64,000 nt of DNA from Mycobacterium sp. E1214. Lineage in GTDB: Bacteria; Actinomycetota; Actinomycetes; Mycobacteriales; Mycobacteriaceae. The stretch lies in assembly GCF_001666755.1 (NCBI RefSeq), contig NZ_LZJC01000021.1, forward strand, positions 62,001-126,000, in the 5' to 3' direction. Positions within the stretch are counted from its first letter, which is position 1. Every line of letters begins with the position of its first letter. The translations under genes and the position numbers were made by a program. Positions 27,164 to 34,591 of this stretch are shown piece by piece. The notes beneath the pieces are model-generated. The model had not been told where the DNA came from, ran no database searches, and saw only the letters and a list, made by a program, of their open reading frames with translations.

Positions 27164-28165
27164 ATGCAGCGACTGGAGCTCATTCAAGCCGGCGATCCCA
27201 CGCAGGCCCTCACGCTGACCGAGTTTGATACCCCGACGCCCGGGCCCGACCAGGTGCTGGTCGCGGTGGAAGCCGCCACCGTGAATTCGTCGGACTTCCT
27301 GTTCATCAGCGGGCGCTACTTCGTTCCGGCCAAGCCGGGCGCACCGGCGGGGGCGGAGGGTGTCGGCCGGGTAGTGGCCGTCGGCCCGGGCGTGGACCAA
27401 GGGTTGCGCGGGCGCCGGGTCGCGTTGTTGCCCACCTACGGACACGGAACCTGGGCGACCCACACGGTCGCGGCCGTGACCGACGTCATCGTCGTGCCCG
27501 ACACCCTGGACGTGGAGCAGGCCGCGATGCTGGGCATCAACCCGATGACGGCGCTGCTGCTGCTGCGCGACTACGGGGATCCGGACGCGCCGCAGCGGTG
27601 GATCGGCCAAACGGCCGGAAACTCCGCGGTGGGCCAATATGTGGTCAGGCTCGCCAAGCACTTCGGGCACCACACCGTGAGCATCGTGCGACGGGACGAG
27701 GCCGCCCAGTCGGTCCTGGATGCGGGCGGTGATCTGGTGATCGTCGACGGCCCCGACCTGTCCAACGATCTGGGGAGCGCGCTCGACGGCAACCGCCTGG
27801 ACCTGGCGGTCGACTGCATCGGGGGTCCTGCCAGCACCCAGTTGGCCCATCACCTCCGTTTCGGCGGCACCCTGGTGTCGTACGCCGCCCTGTCCGGCCA
27901 ACCGCCGGCGATCGCCGGGGCGGACCTCATGGGCAATCACCTCAACCTCACCGGCTTCTGGCTGATGAACTGGCTGCGCCGGGCCTCGCACGCCGAGGTC
28001 CAAGCCGCGTACGGCGAGCTGATCGCGCTGATCGCCGACGGCACGCTGTCCGCCCGTGTGCAACGGCGTTTCGCGCTGAGCGACTGGCGTGACGCCGTCG
28101 CGTTGGCCCGGGCCGGCGAGCGAGACGGCAAGGTGCTGTTCACGTTCGCCAACAGTCGAGGCTGA
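27164..28165 (+). CDS. Medium-chain (MDR) quinone/enoyl reductase-like oxidoreductase
   Basis: 333 aa. GroES-like N-terminal domain with VLVAVEAATVNSSDFLFISG and GAEGVGRVVAVGPGV, then a Rossmann domain (QTAGNSAVGQYVVRLAKHFG, TVSIVRRDE, VDCIGGPASTQLA). No zinc-ligand cysteines, so it belongs to the zinc-free quinone oxidoreductase / trans-2-enoyl-CoA reductase (MECR-like) group using NADPH. ATG 27164 follows TAAGGAAACACC. It may still belong to the TetR regulon, but 254 bp and inverted repeats separate it from the SDR. Confidence 0.92.
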   Translation: MQRLELIQAGDPTQALTLTEFDTPTPGPDQVLVAVEAATVNSSDFLFISGRYFVPAKPGAPAGAEGVGRVVAVGPGVDQGLRGRRVALLPTYGHGTWATHTVAAVTDVIVVPDTLDVEQAAMLGINPMTALLLLRDYGDPDAPQRWIGQTAGNSAVGQYVVRLAKHFGHHTVSIVRRDEAAQSVLDAGGDLVIVDGPDLSNDLGSALDGNRLDLAVDCIGGPASTQLAHHLRFGGTLVSYAALSGQPPAIAGADLMGNHLNLTGFWLMNWLRRASHAEVQAAYGELIALIADGTLSARVQRRFALSDWRDAVALARAGERDGKVLFTFANSRG

Positions 28166-28187
28166 GCCCACGGCGCGAAAATGGGTG

Positions 28188-28207
28188 GCGGCGCCCGGGC
28201 GCGCCGC
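28188..28207 (+). terminator. GC-rich hairpin after the MDR reductase gene
   Basis: Perfect 7-bp stem GCGGCGC with GCGCCGC and a six-base loop, 23 bp after the stop codon. No U-tract. Confidence 0.5.
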
Positions 28208-28218
28208 GCAAGACTCGG

Positions 28219-28854
28219 GTGATGCCGTTGCCGCGCTTCGCCCGTGACCCGGGCACCGCAGCCTATTACGACCAACGCGCCGCCGAATACGACGAGTGGT
28301 ACCTCGGCCAAGGCCAGTTCGCCCAGCGTGACCGCCCCGGATGGGACGCCGAAGTCTCGCAAGTGGTGGAGCTGGTTGCCGCGCTGCCCGCCGCCCGAAC
28401 GCTGGACGTCGCCTGCGGCACCGGCTTTCTCACGCGGCAGCTGCGCGGTCTCGTGGTCGGAGTGGATCAGAGCCCAGCCATGGTGGCGCTCACTCAGTCG
28501 CGATTGCCGCACGGCGTGGCGGTCGTGGCGGACGCGTTGGCGTTGCCGTTCGCCGCGCACTCTTTCGACCGGGTGCTGACCGGGCACTTCTACGGGCACC
28601 TGCCCACCGACGAACGCCGGGCGTTCCTCGGGGAGGCCCGACGGGTGTCGGGGGAGTTGATCGTGATCGATTCGGCGCTGCGCGCCGGCGTCGAACCGGA
28701 GCAGTGGCAGGAGCGGGTCCTCAACGACGGCTCACGCCACGCCGTGTACAAGCGCTATCTCACCGGCCGGCAATTGGCGGACGAACTCGGCGGCGAGGTG
28801 TTGTTGCACGGCACCTGGTTCGTCGCCGCGCGGGTGCGGTGGCGACGGCCCTGA
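28219..28854 (+). CDS. Class I SAM-dependent methyltransferase
   Basis: 211 aa. Starts YYDQRAAEYDEWY, then motif I TLDVACGTGFLTRQL, VVGVDQSPAMVALT, VADALALPFAAHSFDRVLTGH and a LIVIDS strand. Small UbiE-like enzyme of unknown substrate. GTG 28219 and ATG 28222 are adjacent alternative starts; no ribosome site is seen for either. It ends 2 bp from the stop of the convergent heme oxygenase gene. Confidence 0.87.
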   Translation: MMPLPRFARDPGTAAYYDQRAAEYDEWYLGQGQFAQRDRPGWDAEVSQVVELVAALPAARTLDVACGTGFLTRQLRGLVVGVDQSPAMVALTQSRLPHGVAVVADALALPFAAHSFDRVLTGHFYGHLPTDERRAFLGEARRVSGELIVIDSALRAGVEPEQWQERVLNDGSRHAVYKRYLTGRQLADELGGEVLLHGTWFVAARVRWRRP

Positions 28855-28856
28855 AG

Positions 28857-29507
28857 TCAGCGGGGTCGACTGGCCGCGCTGCCGGCGAGCTCGTCGAGCA
28901 GCGCCCGGTTCAGGCCGAACGCGGCCTTGACCTCGTTGACGATGCGATCCGTGTCCTCCGGCCGGGGACACAGCGCATCGAGGCGGGCCCGATACGCGTC
29001 CTTATACGGCTTCGGCCGGACCGGGAATTCGTAAAACGCGAGGCCGGCGCCCCGCAGGTCAAAAGCCCGGTCCAGCGCGTTGCGAAGCATCCGGCCCCCG
29101 GAGAGGTCGCCCAGGTAGCGCGTGTAGTGGTGGGCCACCAGGGCGCCGCCCCAGCCGGAACCGGCGATCCGCCCGGCATAGGCTGCCGCCGCGGGCGACT
29201 GGGCGACGCGGGCACCGCCGCGGCTCCAGTACGCGAGGTCGGCGTCGATGGCGGGAACCCGTTCCAGGGCCGGGTCGTAGACGGCGCGCACCATGGGGTC
29301 GTCGCGGCGGGCGCGCACGGCCTCCTCCAACGCGGCGTACACCGGGCGCAGCCGAAGCAGATAGTCGGCGTAGCCGCTGGCGGCCACCCGGCCCGCGAGC
29401 AACTCGGTGACGAAGACGCTCTGTTCCGCGGCCTCGTGCTCCGCCGCCGACCCCTCCTTCATCGCCACCGAAAGGCGGCGCGCTGGACGGACGGCGGTCG
29501 GGGACAT
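28857..29507 (-). CDS. Heme oxygenase (biliverdin-forming)
   Basis: 216 aa from ATG 29507. HO signature: proximal heme ligand His24 in AAEHEAAEQS and the distal-helix glycines in YTRYLGDLSGG (GDLSGG at 133-138), followed by FYEFPVRPKPYKDAYRARLD. It would cleave heme to biliverdin, CO and iron. The gene is divergent from a bacteriophytochrome that needs biliverdin as chromophore, so I infer chromophore supply rather than iron scavenging; no heme transporter is nearby. A TAATCT -10 lies eight bases upstream of the ATG, suggesting leaderless expression. An in-frame extension to 29594 exists but overlaps that promoter. Confidence 0.93.
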   Translation of the reverse strand: MSPTAVRPARRLSVAMKEGSAAEHEAAEQSVFVTELLAGRVAASGYADYLLRLRPVYAALEEAVRARRDDPMVRAVYDPALERVPAIDADLAYWSRGGARVAQSPAAAAYAGRIAGSGWGGALVAHHYTRYLGDLSGGRMLRNALDRAFDLRGAGLAFYEFPVRPKPYKDAYRARLDALCPRPEDTDRIVNEVKAAFGLNRALLDELAGSAASRPR

Positions 29508-29515
29508 GGCCTGCC

Positions 29516-29521
29516 AGATTA
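29516..29521 (-). promoter_or_regulatory. Predicted -10 element for heme oxygenase
   Basis: Reads TAATCT on the minus strand, preceded by TG (extended -10), eight bases before ATG 29507. The rest of the 286-bp intergenic region to the phytochrome gene shows only a weak ACAA-TGC-TTGT inverted repeat near 29632. Confidence 0.4.
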
Positions 29522-29793
29522 CACTGGTAGACGCCGCGGGGGCGGTGACGACCAGCCGGAAACAACGTTCAAGATCATTTGTTGTCATATGCACTCAAGT
29601 GTCGCTTCGCGGGTCTCGCCGTGCGGCGAGGACAATGCTTGTAGACGTGCCCGACGTCGCCAGTCGGGCGAATCCGAAAGGGAACGCAGATCGCGGCTGA
29701 ATCGACTCAGCGACGACGGGGCCACCTCAACAGGGTGCTGGCCTCGGCATCGGCCTGCCGCCCAGCCCTCCCCGCACCGTTGGGGCTGATCGG

Positions 29794-32091
29794 TTGACCA
29801 GCGGCGGCGGCCGGGCAGCGGGCTTCGGGGGCACGATCCCCGACGCGGTGCCCGATCTGCTTCCGGTCGGCACGCCCATCGACCTCGACAACTGCGCTCG
29901 CGAGCCCATCCACATCCCCGGCAGCATCCAGCCCCGCGGTGTCCTGGCGGTCGTCCGCGAACCCGGCTTCGAGGTGCGCCAGGTCAGCGCCAACGTCGCG
30001 GAGTTGCTGGGTCGCCCGGCGGAGGCCGTCCTGGGACGGCACCTCTCGGACCTGATCGGCGCCGAGCAGTCCGCGCGCATCGAGCAGGCGGCCGCGATCT
30101 TCGGCAACCTAAGCCGACGGAACCCGGTGGAGTGCGTCGTAGAGGTGGGCGGCGAGTCGCGTCCGTTCGACGCCATCTTGCACCGCGACCCGGCCGGCGT
30201 GTTGCTCGTCGAGTTCGAAATGGCTTACGGGGAGCGGCCGTTCTCCTTCCCGAATACCTACCAGGCGGTCCGCAACTCGGTGGAGGAGCTGAACCGGGCC
30301 GACACCCTGACCGAGCTCTACGACACCGCCGCCCGCGCGGTCCGGGAATTGACCGGATTCGACCGCGTCATGGTGTACCGCTACGACGAGGACTACAACG
30401 GCGAGGTTGTCGCCGAGGCCAAGCGGGAGGACCTCAACTCCTTCCTCGGCCTGCACTATCCTTCTACCGACATCCCCGCGCAGGCCCGGGCGCTGTACGA
30501 AAAGAACTGGTTGCGGCTGATTTCCGACGTCGACTACACGCCCGCACCGCTGGTGCCGGCCGTCGACCCGGAGCGGGGAGCCCCGCTGGATCTGACGTAT
30601 TCGACGCTGCGCAGCGTCTCCCCGATGCACATCGAGTATCTGCAGAACATGGGCGTGCACGCCTCGATGTCGATCTCGCTGCTGCGGCACGGGCGGCTAT
30701 GGGGTTTGATCGCCTGCCACCATTACGCCGGCCCGCACCTGCCGCCGTTCGGCACCCGGGTGGCGGCCGAATTCCTCGGCTCGACGCTGTCGCTGCGACT
30801 CGTCGACCGGTTCGAGGGCGACTTGCTGCAGAAGCGCCTCGCCGCGCAGGCGGTGCTGGCCAAGCTCACCGGCGCCACGCTCTACGACGGGGAGCCGCTC
30901 GCGGCGGCGCTGCTCGGGGCTCCCGACCTGCTCGACCTGGTGCCCGCCGACGGGGTCGTGGTCGACATCGAGGCGGAGCGCCGGGTCCTCGGGTCGGTTC
31001 CACCACCGGACGTTGTGGCCGCCGTGGTGGCCTGGGCGCGCGGTGCGGGCGAAGAGATCGCGAGCACCGAGTGCTTGTCGCGCGACGTCCCCGACCTCGA
31101 CCTCGCGCCGCAGCTGGCCGCCGGCGCCCTCGCGCTGAACCTGCCCGACGGGCAGTACGCCGTGTGGTTCCGGCGGGAGGTGCTGCGTTCGGTGGACTGG
31201 GGTGGGGATCCCCACAACAAGGCGATCGAGATCCGGGAGGGCGTCGACGGCCGGGAGGCGCGGCTCAGCCCGCGCAAGTCGTTCGAGCGGTGGCGCGAGG
31301 TCGTCCATCAGCGCAGCGAACCGTGGGCGCCCAGCGAGACCGAGTCGGCCGAGGCGTTGCGGCGCCACCTGGTGGAATCGCTGTACCGCCGGACCCGCGG
31401 CGCCTTGCGGGTGGCCGAGACGCTGCAGCGAAGCCTGTTGCCCGAATCCATCCCGACGCTGTTGCGTAGCTGGCAACTGTCCGCGCATTACGAGCCGGCG
31501 GCGGGCGGCAACGTCGGGGGCGACTGGTACGACGCGTTTCACCTACGCGACGGGCGCCTGGTGGTGCTGCTGGGCGACGTCGCCGGGCACGGCATCACCG
31601 CCGCCGGAACCATGGCCCAATTGCGCAATGCCCTGCGCGCCCACCTGTTCGCCGGCGCCGCCCCGGCAGAGGCGTTCAACCAGCTCAACGACTTCTGCAT
31701 CCACATGTTGCCGGGTGCGTTCGCCACCGTGATCGCCGCGCGGATCCACCTGGACACCGGGGCGGTGGAGGCCGCGTCCGCCGGTCACCTGATGCCGTAC
31801 GTGACGAACTCCTCGACAGTCGCCTATGCGCCCATCCGACTCTCGCCGCCGATCGGAGTCCGTGGTGTGACGTTCGCGCCCAGTACGTTCACCGTCGAGC
31901 CCGGGCACGGGTTGGTCCTCTATTCCGACGGGCTCGTGGAACGCCGCGGTGAGGTGATCGACGACGGTCTCGACCGGCTCGCCCAAGTGCTTTCGGGCAC
32001 GAGCGACGCGCAGGCTTCCTGGATCTGGGCGGCGATGGCGTCGGACCGCATCGACGACGACGTCACCATCGTCACCGTGCGCCGTCCCTGA
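29794..32091 (+). CDS. Bacteriophytochrome fused to a PP2C/SpoIIE phosphatase
   Basis: 765 aa, TTG start. PAS_2 domain about 30-140 with the biliverdin-binding Cys34 (DNCAREPIHIPG, then SIQPRG). GAF about 160-330 with DIPAQAR (226-232), SPMHIEYLQNMGV (276-288, His279) and CHHY (308-311): all chromophore-pocket markers. PHY about 340-505 with tongue motifs YAVWFRRE (455-462) and SPRKSFERW (492-500). After a linker helix, a SpoIIE-type phosphatase at about 545-765 has GGDWYDAF (574-581) and GDVAGHG (594-600), the metal-binding Asp motifs. Red/far-red light would therefore regulate a Ser/Thr phosphatase, perhaps acting on an anti-anti-sigma protein; no such partner is in the window. Divergent from heme oxygenase. 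Confidence 0.95.
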   Translation: MTSGGGRAAGFGGTIPDAVPDLLPVGTPIDLDNCAREPIHIPGSIQPRGVLAVVREPGFEVRQVSANVAELLGRPAEAVLGRHLSDLIGAEQSARIEQAAAIFGNLSRRNPVECVVEVGGESRPFDAILHRDPAGVLLVEFEMAYGERPFSFPNTYQAVRNSVEELNRADTLTELYDTAARAVRELTGFDRVMVYRYDEDYNGEVVAEAKREDLNSFLGLHYPSTDIPAQARALYEKNWLRLISDVDYTPAPLVPAVDPERGAPLDLTYSTLRSVSPMHIEYLQNMGVHASMSISLLRHGRLWGLIACHHYAGPHLPPFGTRVAAEFLGSTLSLRLVDRFEGDLLQKRLAAQAVLAKLTGATLYDGEPLAAALLGAPDLLDLVPADGVVVDIEAERRVLGSVPPPDVVAAVVAWARGAGEEIASTECLSRDVPDLDLAPQLAAGALALNLPDGQYAVWFRREVLRSVDWGGDPHNKAIEIREGVDGREARLSPRKSFERWREVVHQRSEPWAPSETESAEALRRHLVESLYRRTRGALRVAETLQRSLLPESIPTLLRSWQLSAHYEPAAGGNVGGDWYDAFHLRDGRLVVLLGDVAGHGITAAGTMAQLRNALRAHLFAGAAPAEAFNQLNDFCIHMLPGAFATVIAARIHLDTGAVEAASAGHLMPYVTNSSTVAYAPIRLSPPIGVRGVTFAPSTFTVEPGHGLVLYSDGLVERRGEVIDDGLDRLAQVLSGTSDAQASWIWAAMASDRIDDDVTIVTVRRP

Positions 32092-32108
32092 CGTCGCCCG
32101 GCGCCCGA

Positions 32109-33017
32109 TTACGAGGGTGTCGCTGCGGCGCCGTCGATGTGAGCGAACAGGTGCTCCAGCACCGCGTCGGGCGCTTCGATCTGGGGCCAGTGGCCGATGT
32201 CGTCGTCGAGCAGCACCACATCCGCGTTGGGAATGACCTGCCGGTAGCGCGTGGCCATGTGGCGGCCCGAGTTGGGATCGGCAGGGCCGTCGATGAAGCG
32301 AAGCGGCACAGATGTTTCCCGCATGGTTCGAACCCATCGATTGCGGTGCACCACACGGTCTTTGACAAAACCGCCGACCTTGTGGGTGACCCGCTTTCCG
32401 TCGTTGTATTCGAGGATCTCGTTGAACTGGCGACGCATCGCGCGGGACGGCTTGGTGTCGGCCCCGAAGAGTTCGTCGATGGATCGGTCGAGCGCGCGGC
32501 TCGACAACAACACCCGCCGAAACCGGCTCGCCACCGCGCCGAATGGTGTCTGCGAGAGCAGCGTCTGGATCGGCCGCGGGCGGTACGCCTCGTTGAACAG
32601 ACCCCCGTTCAACCACGTGAGCGTGTCGATCCGCATCGGCCCCTGTAACTGCCGCCCGTCGTCGTGGCGGGTGAGCAGTTCCTGCGCCACAGAGTTGCCG
32701 AGGTCGTGCGCCAGGATGTGACAGTGCCGCAGCCCGAGCTCCGCGAGCAGCGCCTCGTGCATGTCGGCGTGATCGAGTACCGAGTAGCCGTAACCAAATG
32801 GCTTGTCGGAGAACCCCATTCCCAGCATGTCGGGGGCGATCACCGTGAAGCGTTGCACCAACTCCGGCCAGATCGGGGCCCAGTCCCACGAGTTGAACGG
32901 GTAACCGTGGATCAGCAGCAGCGGCGGACCGCTGCCGTCGATCCGATAGAAGACATTGAATCCCAGATAGTCGAAGTACTGCCCGCGGGATTTCCACCGC
33001 TCGAGTTCAGAGTCCAC
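32109..33017 (-). CDS. Alpha/beta hydrolase with Asp nucleophile (epoxide hydrolase / dehalogenase-like)
   Basis: 302 aa. Oxyanion HGYP (37-40), nucleophile Asp105 in LAHDLGNSVAQ and catalytic His in DIGHWPQ near residue 280. An Asp instead of Ser is typical of epoxide hydrolases and haloalkane dehalogenases. GTG 33017 is preferred to the upstream frame (33146), because the TATGGT -10 on the minus strand ends six bases before it and the longer N-terminus would overlap the divergent regulator. It is divergent from the HxlR gene across 53 bp containing a perfect operator-like palindrome, so it is the probable target. Confidence 0.9.
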   Translation of the reverse strand: MDSELERWKSRGQYFDYLGFNVFYRIDGSGPPLLLIHGYPFNSWDWAPIWPELVQRFTVIAPDMLGMGFSDKPFGYGYSVLDHADMHEALLAELGLRHCHILAHDLGNSVAQELLTRHDDGRQLQGPMRIDTLTWLNGGLFNEAYRPRPIQTLLSQTPFGAVASRFRRVLLSSRALDRSIDELFGADTKPSRAMRRQFNEILEYNDGKRVTHKVGGFVKDRVVHRNRWVRTMRETSVPLRFIDGPADPNSGRHMATRYRQVIPNADVVLLDDDIGHWPQIEAPDAVLEHLFAHIDGAAATPS

Positions 33018-33023
33018 GCGCCG

Positions 33024-33064
33024 ACCATAACTGGGTTCTGATTCAGAACGCAATACCGTAGGCT
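33024..33064. promoter_or_regulatory. Back-to-back leaderless promoters
   Basis: Minus strand: TATGGT (33024-33029), six bases from GTG 33017. Plus strand: TAGGCT (33059-33064), six bases from ATG 33071. Both starts lack a ribosome site. The palindrome at 33035-33049 lies between the two -10 elements. Confidence 0.5.
33035..33049. promoter_or_regulatory. Perfect 15-bp palindrome, probable HxlR operator
   Basis: GTTCTGA-T-TCAGAAC: two 7-bp arms around one base, centred between the divergent hydrolase and HxlR genes and covering the -35/spacer zone of both promoters. HxlR proteins bind as dimers to such sites, so it should repress or activate both genes. Confidence 0.65.
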
Positions 33065-33070
33065 TGTCGA

Positions 33071-33541
33071 ATGCGCCACGACGAACTCGAATCGCAACCC
33101 TGTTCCATCCTGCGGCCACTCGGCCTGCTCGGGGACCGGTGGACACTGGTCCTGCTGCGGCAGGCGTTCGCGGGGGTTCGTCGTTTCGAAGACTTCCACT
33201 CGGGCCTCGGGCTGAGCCGGTCGCTGCTGGCGGAACGGCTCGGCCGCCTGGTCGACGCGGACATCCTCGAGCAGCGGGCCTACCGCGACTCCCGGCGGAC
33301 CCGTCACGAGTACCGCCTCACCGAAAAAGGCATGGACCTGTATCCGGTGCTGATGGCCCTGCGCTCCTGGGGTGACAAGTACATGGCCCCCCTGGGGCCG
33401 TTCGCGCACTACCGGCATCGAGACTGCGGCGGTGGAACCGAGGTGCACCTCGCCTGTGACCGCTGCGGCCAGGAGGTCACCGCGCGCGACGTGCAGCTCG
33501 AAGCCGGCCCAGGACTACGCGCTCTCGACGACTCGCCCTGA
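33071..33541 (+). CDS. HxlR-family winged-helix regulator
   Basis: 156 aa. HxlR core: CSILRPLGLLGDRWTLVLLR, FAGVRRFEDFHSGLGLSRSLLAERLGRLVDADIL and a wing RHEYRLTEKG. The C-terminal part is longer than many HxlR proteins and carries CGGG and CDRCG cysteines (four Cys about 118-137), perhaps redox or metal sensing. It is divergent from the alpha/beta hydrolase and probably regulates it and itself through the 15-bp palindrome. A second HxlR protein of similar length is at 54331. Confidence 0.92.
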   Translation: MRHDELESQPCSILRPLGLLGDRWTLVLLRQAFAGVRRFEDFHSGLGLSRSLLAERLGRLVDADILEQRAYRDSRRTRHEYRLTEKGMDLYPVLMALRSWGDKYMAPLGPFAHYRHRDCGGGTEVHLACDRCGQEVTARDVQLEAGPGLRALDDSP

Positions 33542-33633
33542 CCGCGCTCACGAAACGTCCTGCGCCGCAAGGCGTTGGCGGGCTGCACGCTGTAGGCTGC
33601 TGCGGGGCGTCGCTGCGAAGGTGGGAGGGATAG

Positions 33634-34515
33634 TTGTCGGCTGGGTCGCTTCGGATCGGAAAGCCTTCAGTCAGAACGGTCATTGTGACCGGAGTCGTCG
33701 CCCTCGTCGCGGCGTATGTGGGCATGGTGTCGCTGTATGCCGGCACCGGGATGGGGCAGCCCCGTCAGGTCACCGAGGGGCGACCCGGTCCGGACGGCAC
33801 CACCGTCACCATCGGCCTCAAAGAGGTGCACACGATCGACGGCGAGCTCGTCGCCGACGTCGCCGTCGCACCCGGCCCCGGCATCCTGGACCCGGTGACT
33901 CATGACCTGACCCAAGACCTCAGCGTGGTGGTGACGTCCGCGGTCACGCCCAGCAAGCGCACCTGGTCAAAAGGCATGCTGCCCGGCGTCTTTCCCATTC
34001 CGCTGAACCTCATCGGCGACGTGCGGCACTGGCCGTTGGACAACTACCACTCGGGTCCCGTCTCGGTGGAGATCTTCCGGGGAGCGGGGCCGCCGCAACG
34101 CGCGTCGGTGACCTTCGTCGACCGCCTTCGCGGCTGGCGGGTCAACGTCGCTGGGGCCGATCAGGGGGGTGAGCCGGCCCCGTATCGCGTGGAATTGCAA
34201 CGCTCACCGACCACCGCGGCCTTCGCCACCGCCGTGGTGGGCGTGCTGGTTCTCCTGGCCGCGCTGGGGGCGTTCGTGGCGGTCCAGACGCTGCGGGGCC
34301 GACGCAAGTTTCAGCCGCCGATGACCACGTGGTACGCGGCGATGCTGTTCGCCATCGTGCCCCTACGCAACGCGCTTCCCGACTCTCCGCCCATCGGATG
34401 GTGGGTCGACGTCACAGTCGTGTTGTGGGTGATCGTGGTGCTGGCGTTGTCAATGGGCGTCTACATCTACTGCTGGTGGCGCGACTTGAAACCCGAGCCG
34501 GCGAAGCCGGGTTGA
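33634..34515 (+). CDS. DUF4436 membrane protein
   Basis: 293 aa, TTG 33634 preceded by GGGAGGG. One N-terminal helix (VIVTGVVALVAAYVGMVSLY), then a 150-aa extracytoplasmic beta-rich domain (GLKEVHTIDGELVADVAV, VVTSAVTPSKR, VSVEIFRGAG), then three C-terminal helices (AVVGVLVLLAALGAFVAV; MTTWYAAMLFAIVPL; VDVTVVLWVIVVLALSMGVY). This is the DUF4436 layout, common in mycobacteria, with no assigned function. It stands alone between the HxlR gene and the amidohydrolase. Confidence 0.85.
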   Translation: MSAGSLRIGKPSVRTVIVTGVVALVAAYVGMVSLYAGTGMGQPRQVTEGRPGPDGTTVTIGLKEVHTIDGELVADVAVAPGPGILDPVTHDLTQDLSVVVTSAVTPSKRTWSKGMLPGVFPIPLNLIGDVRHWPLDNYHSGPVSVEIFRGAGPPQRASVTFVDRLRGWRVNVAGADQGGEPAPYRVELQRSPTTAAFATAVVGVLVLLAALGAFVAVQTLRGRRKFQPPMTTWYAAMLFAIVPLRNALPDSPPIGWWVDVTVVLWVIVVLALSMGVYIYCWWRDLKPEPAKPG

Positions 34516-34591
34516 CCCGCGCAGCGTCGTTCACCATGCCGTCGTCCGCCGGAAAGAAATTGTTGGCCGGACAACCTCATTGGGGGTTCTG

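Noticed and set aside
29794..32091. Phytochrome as a histidine kinase
   Set aside because: No HisKA box or HATPase motifs after PHY; the C-terminus is a PP2C phosphatase.
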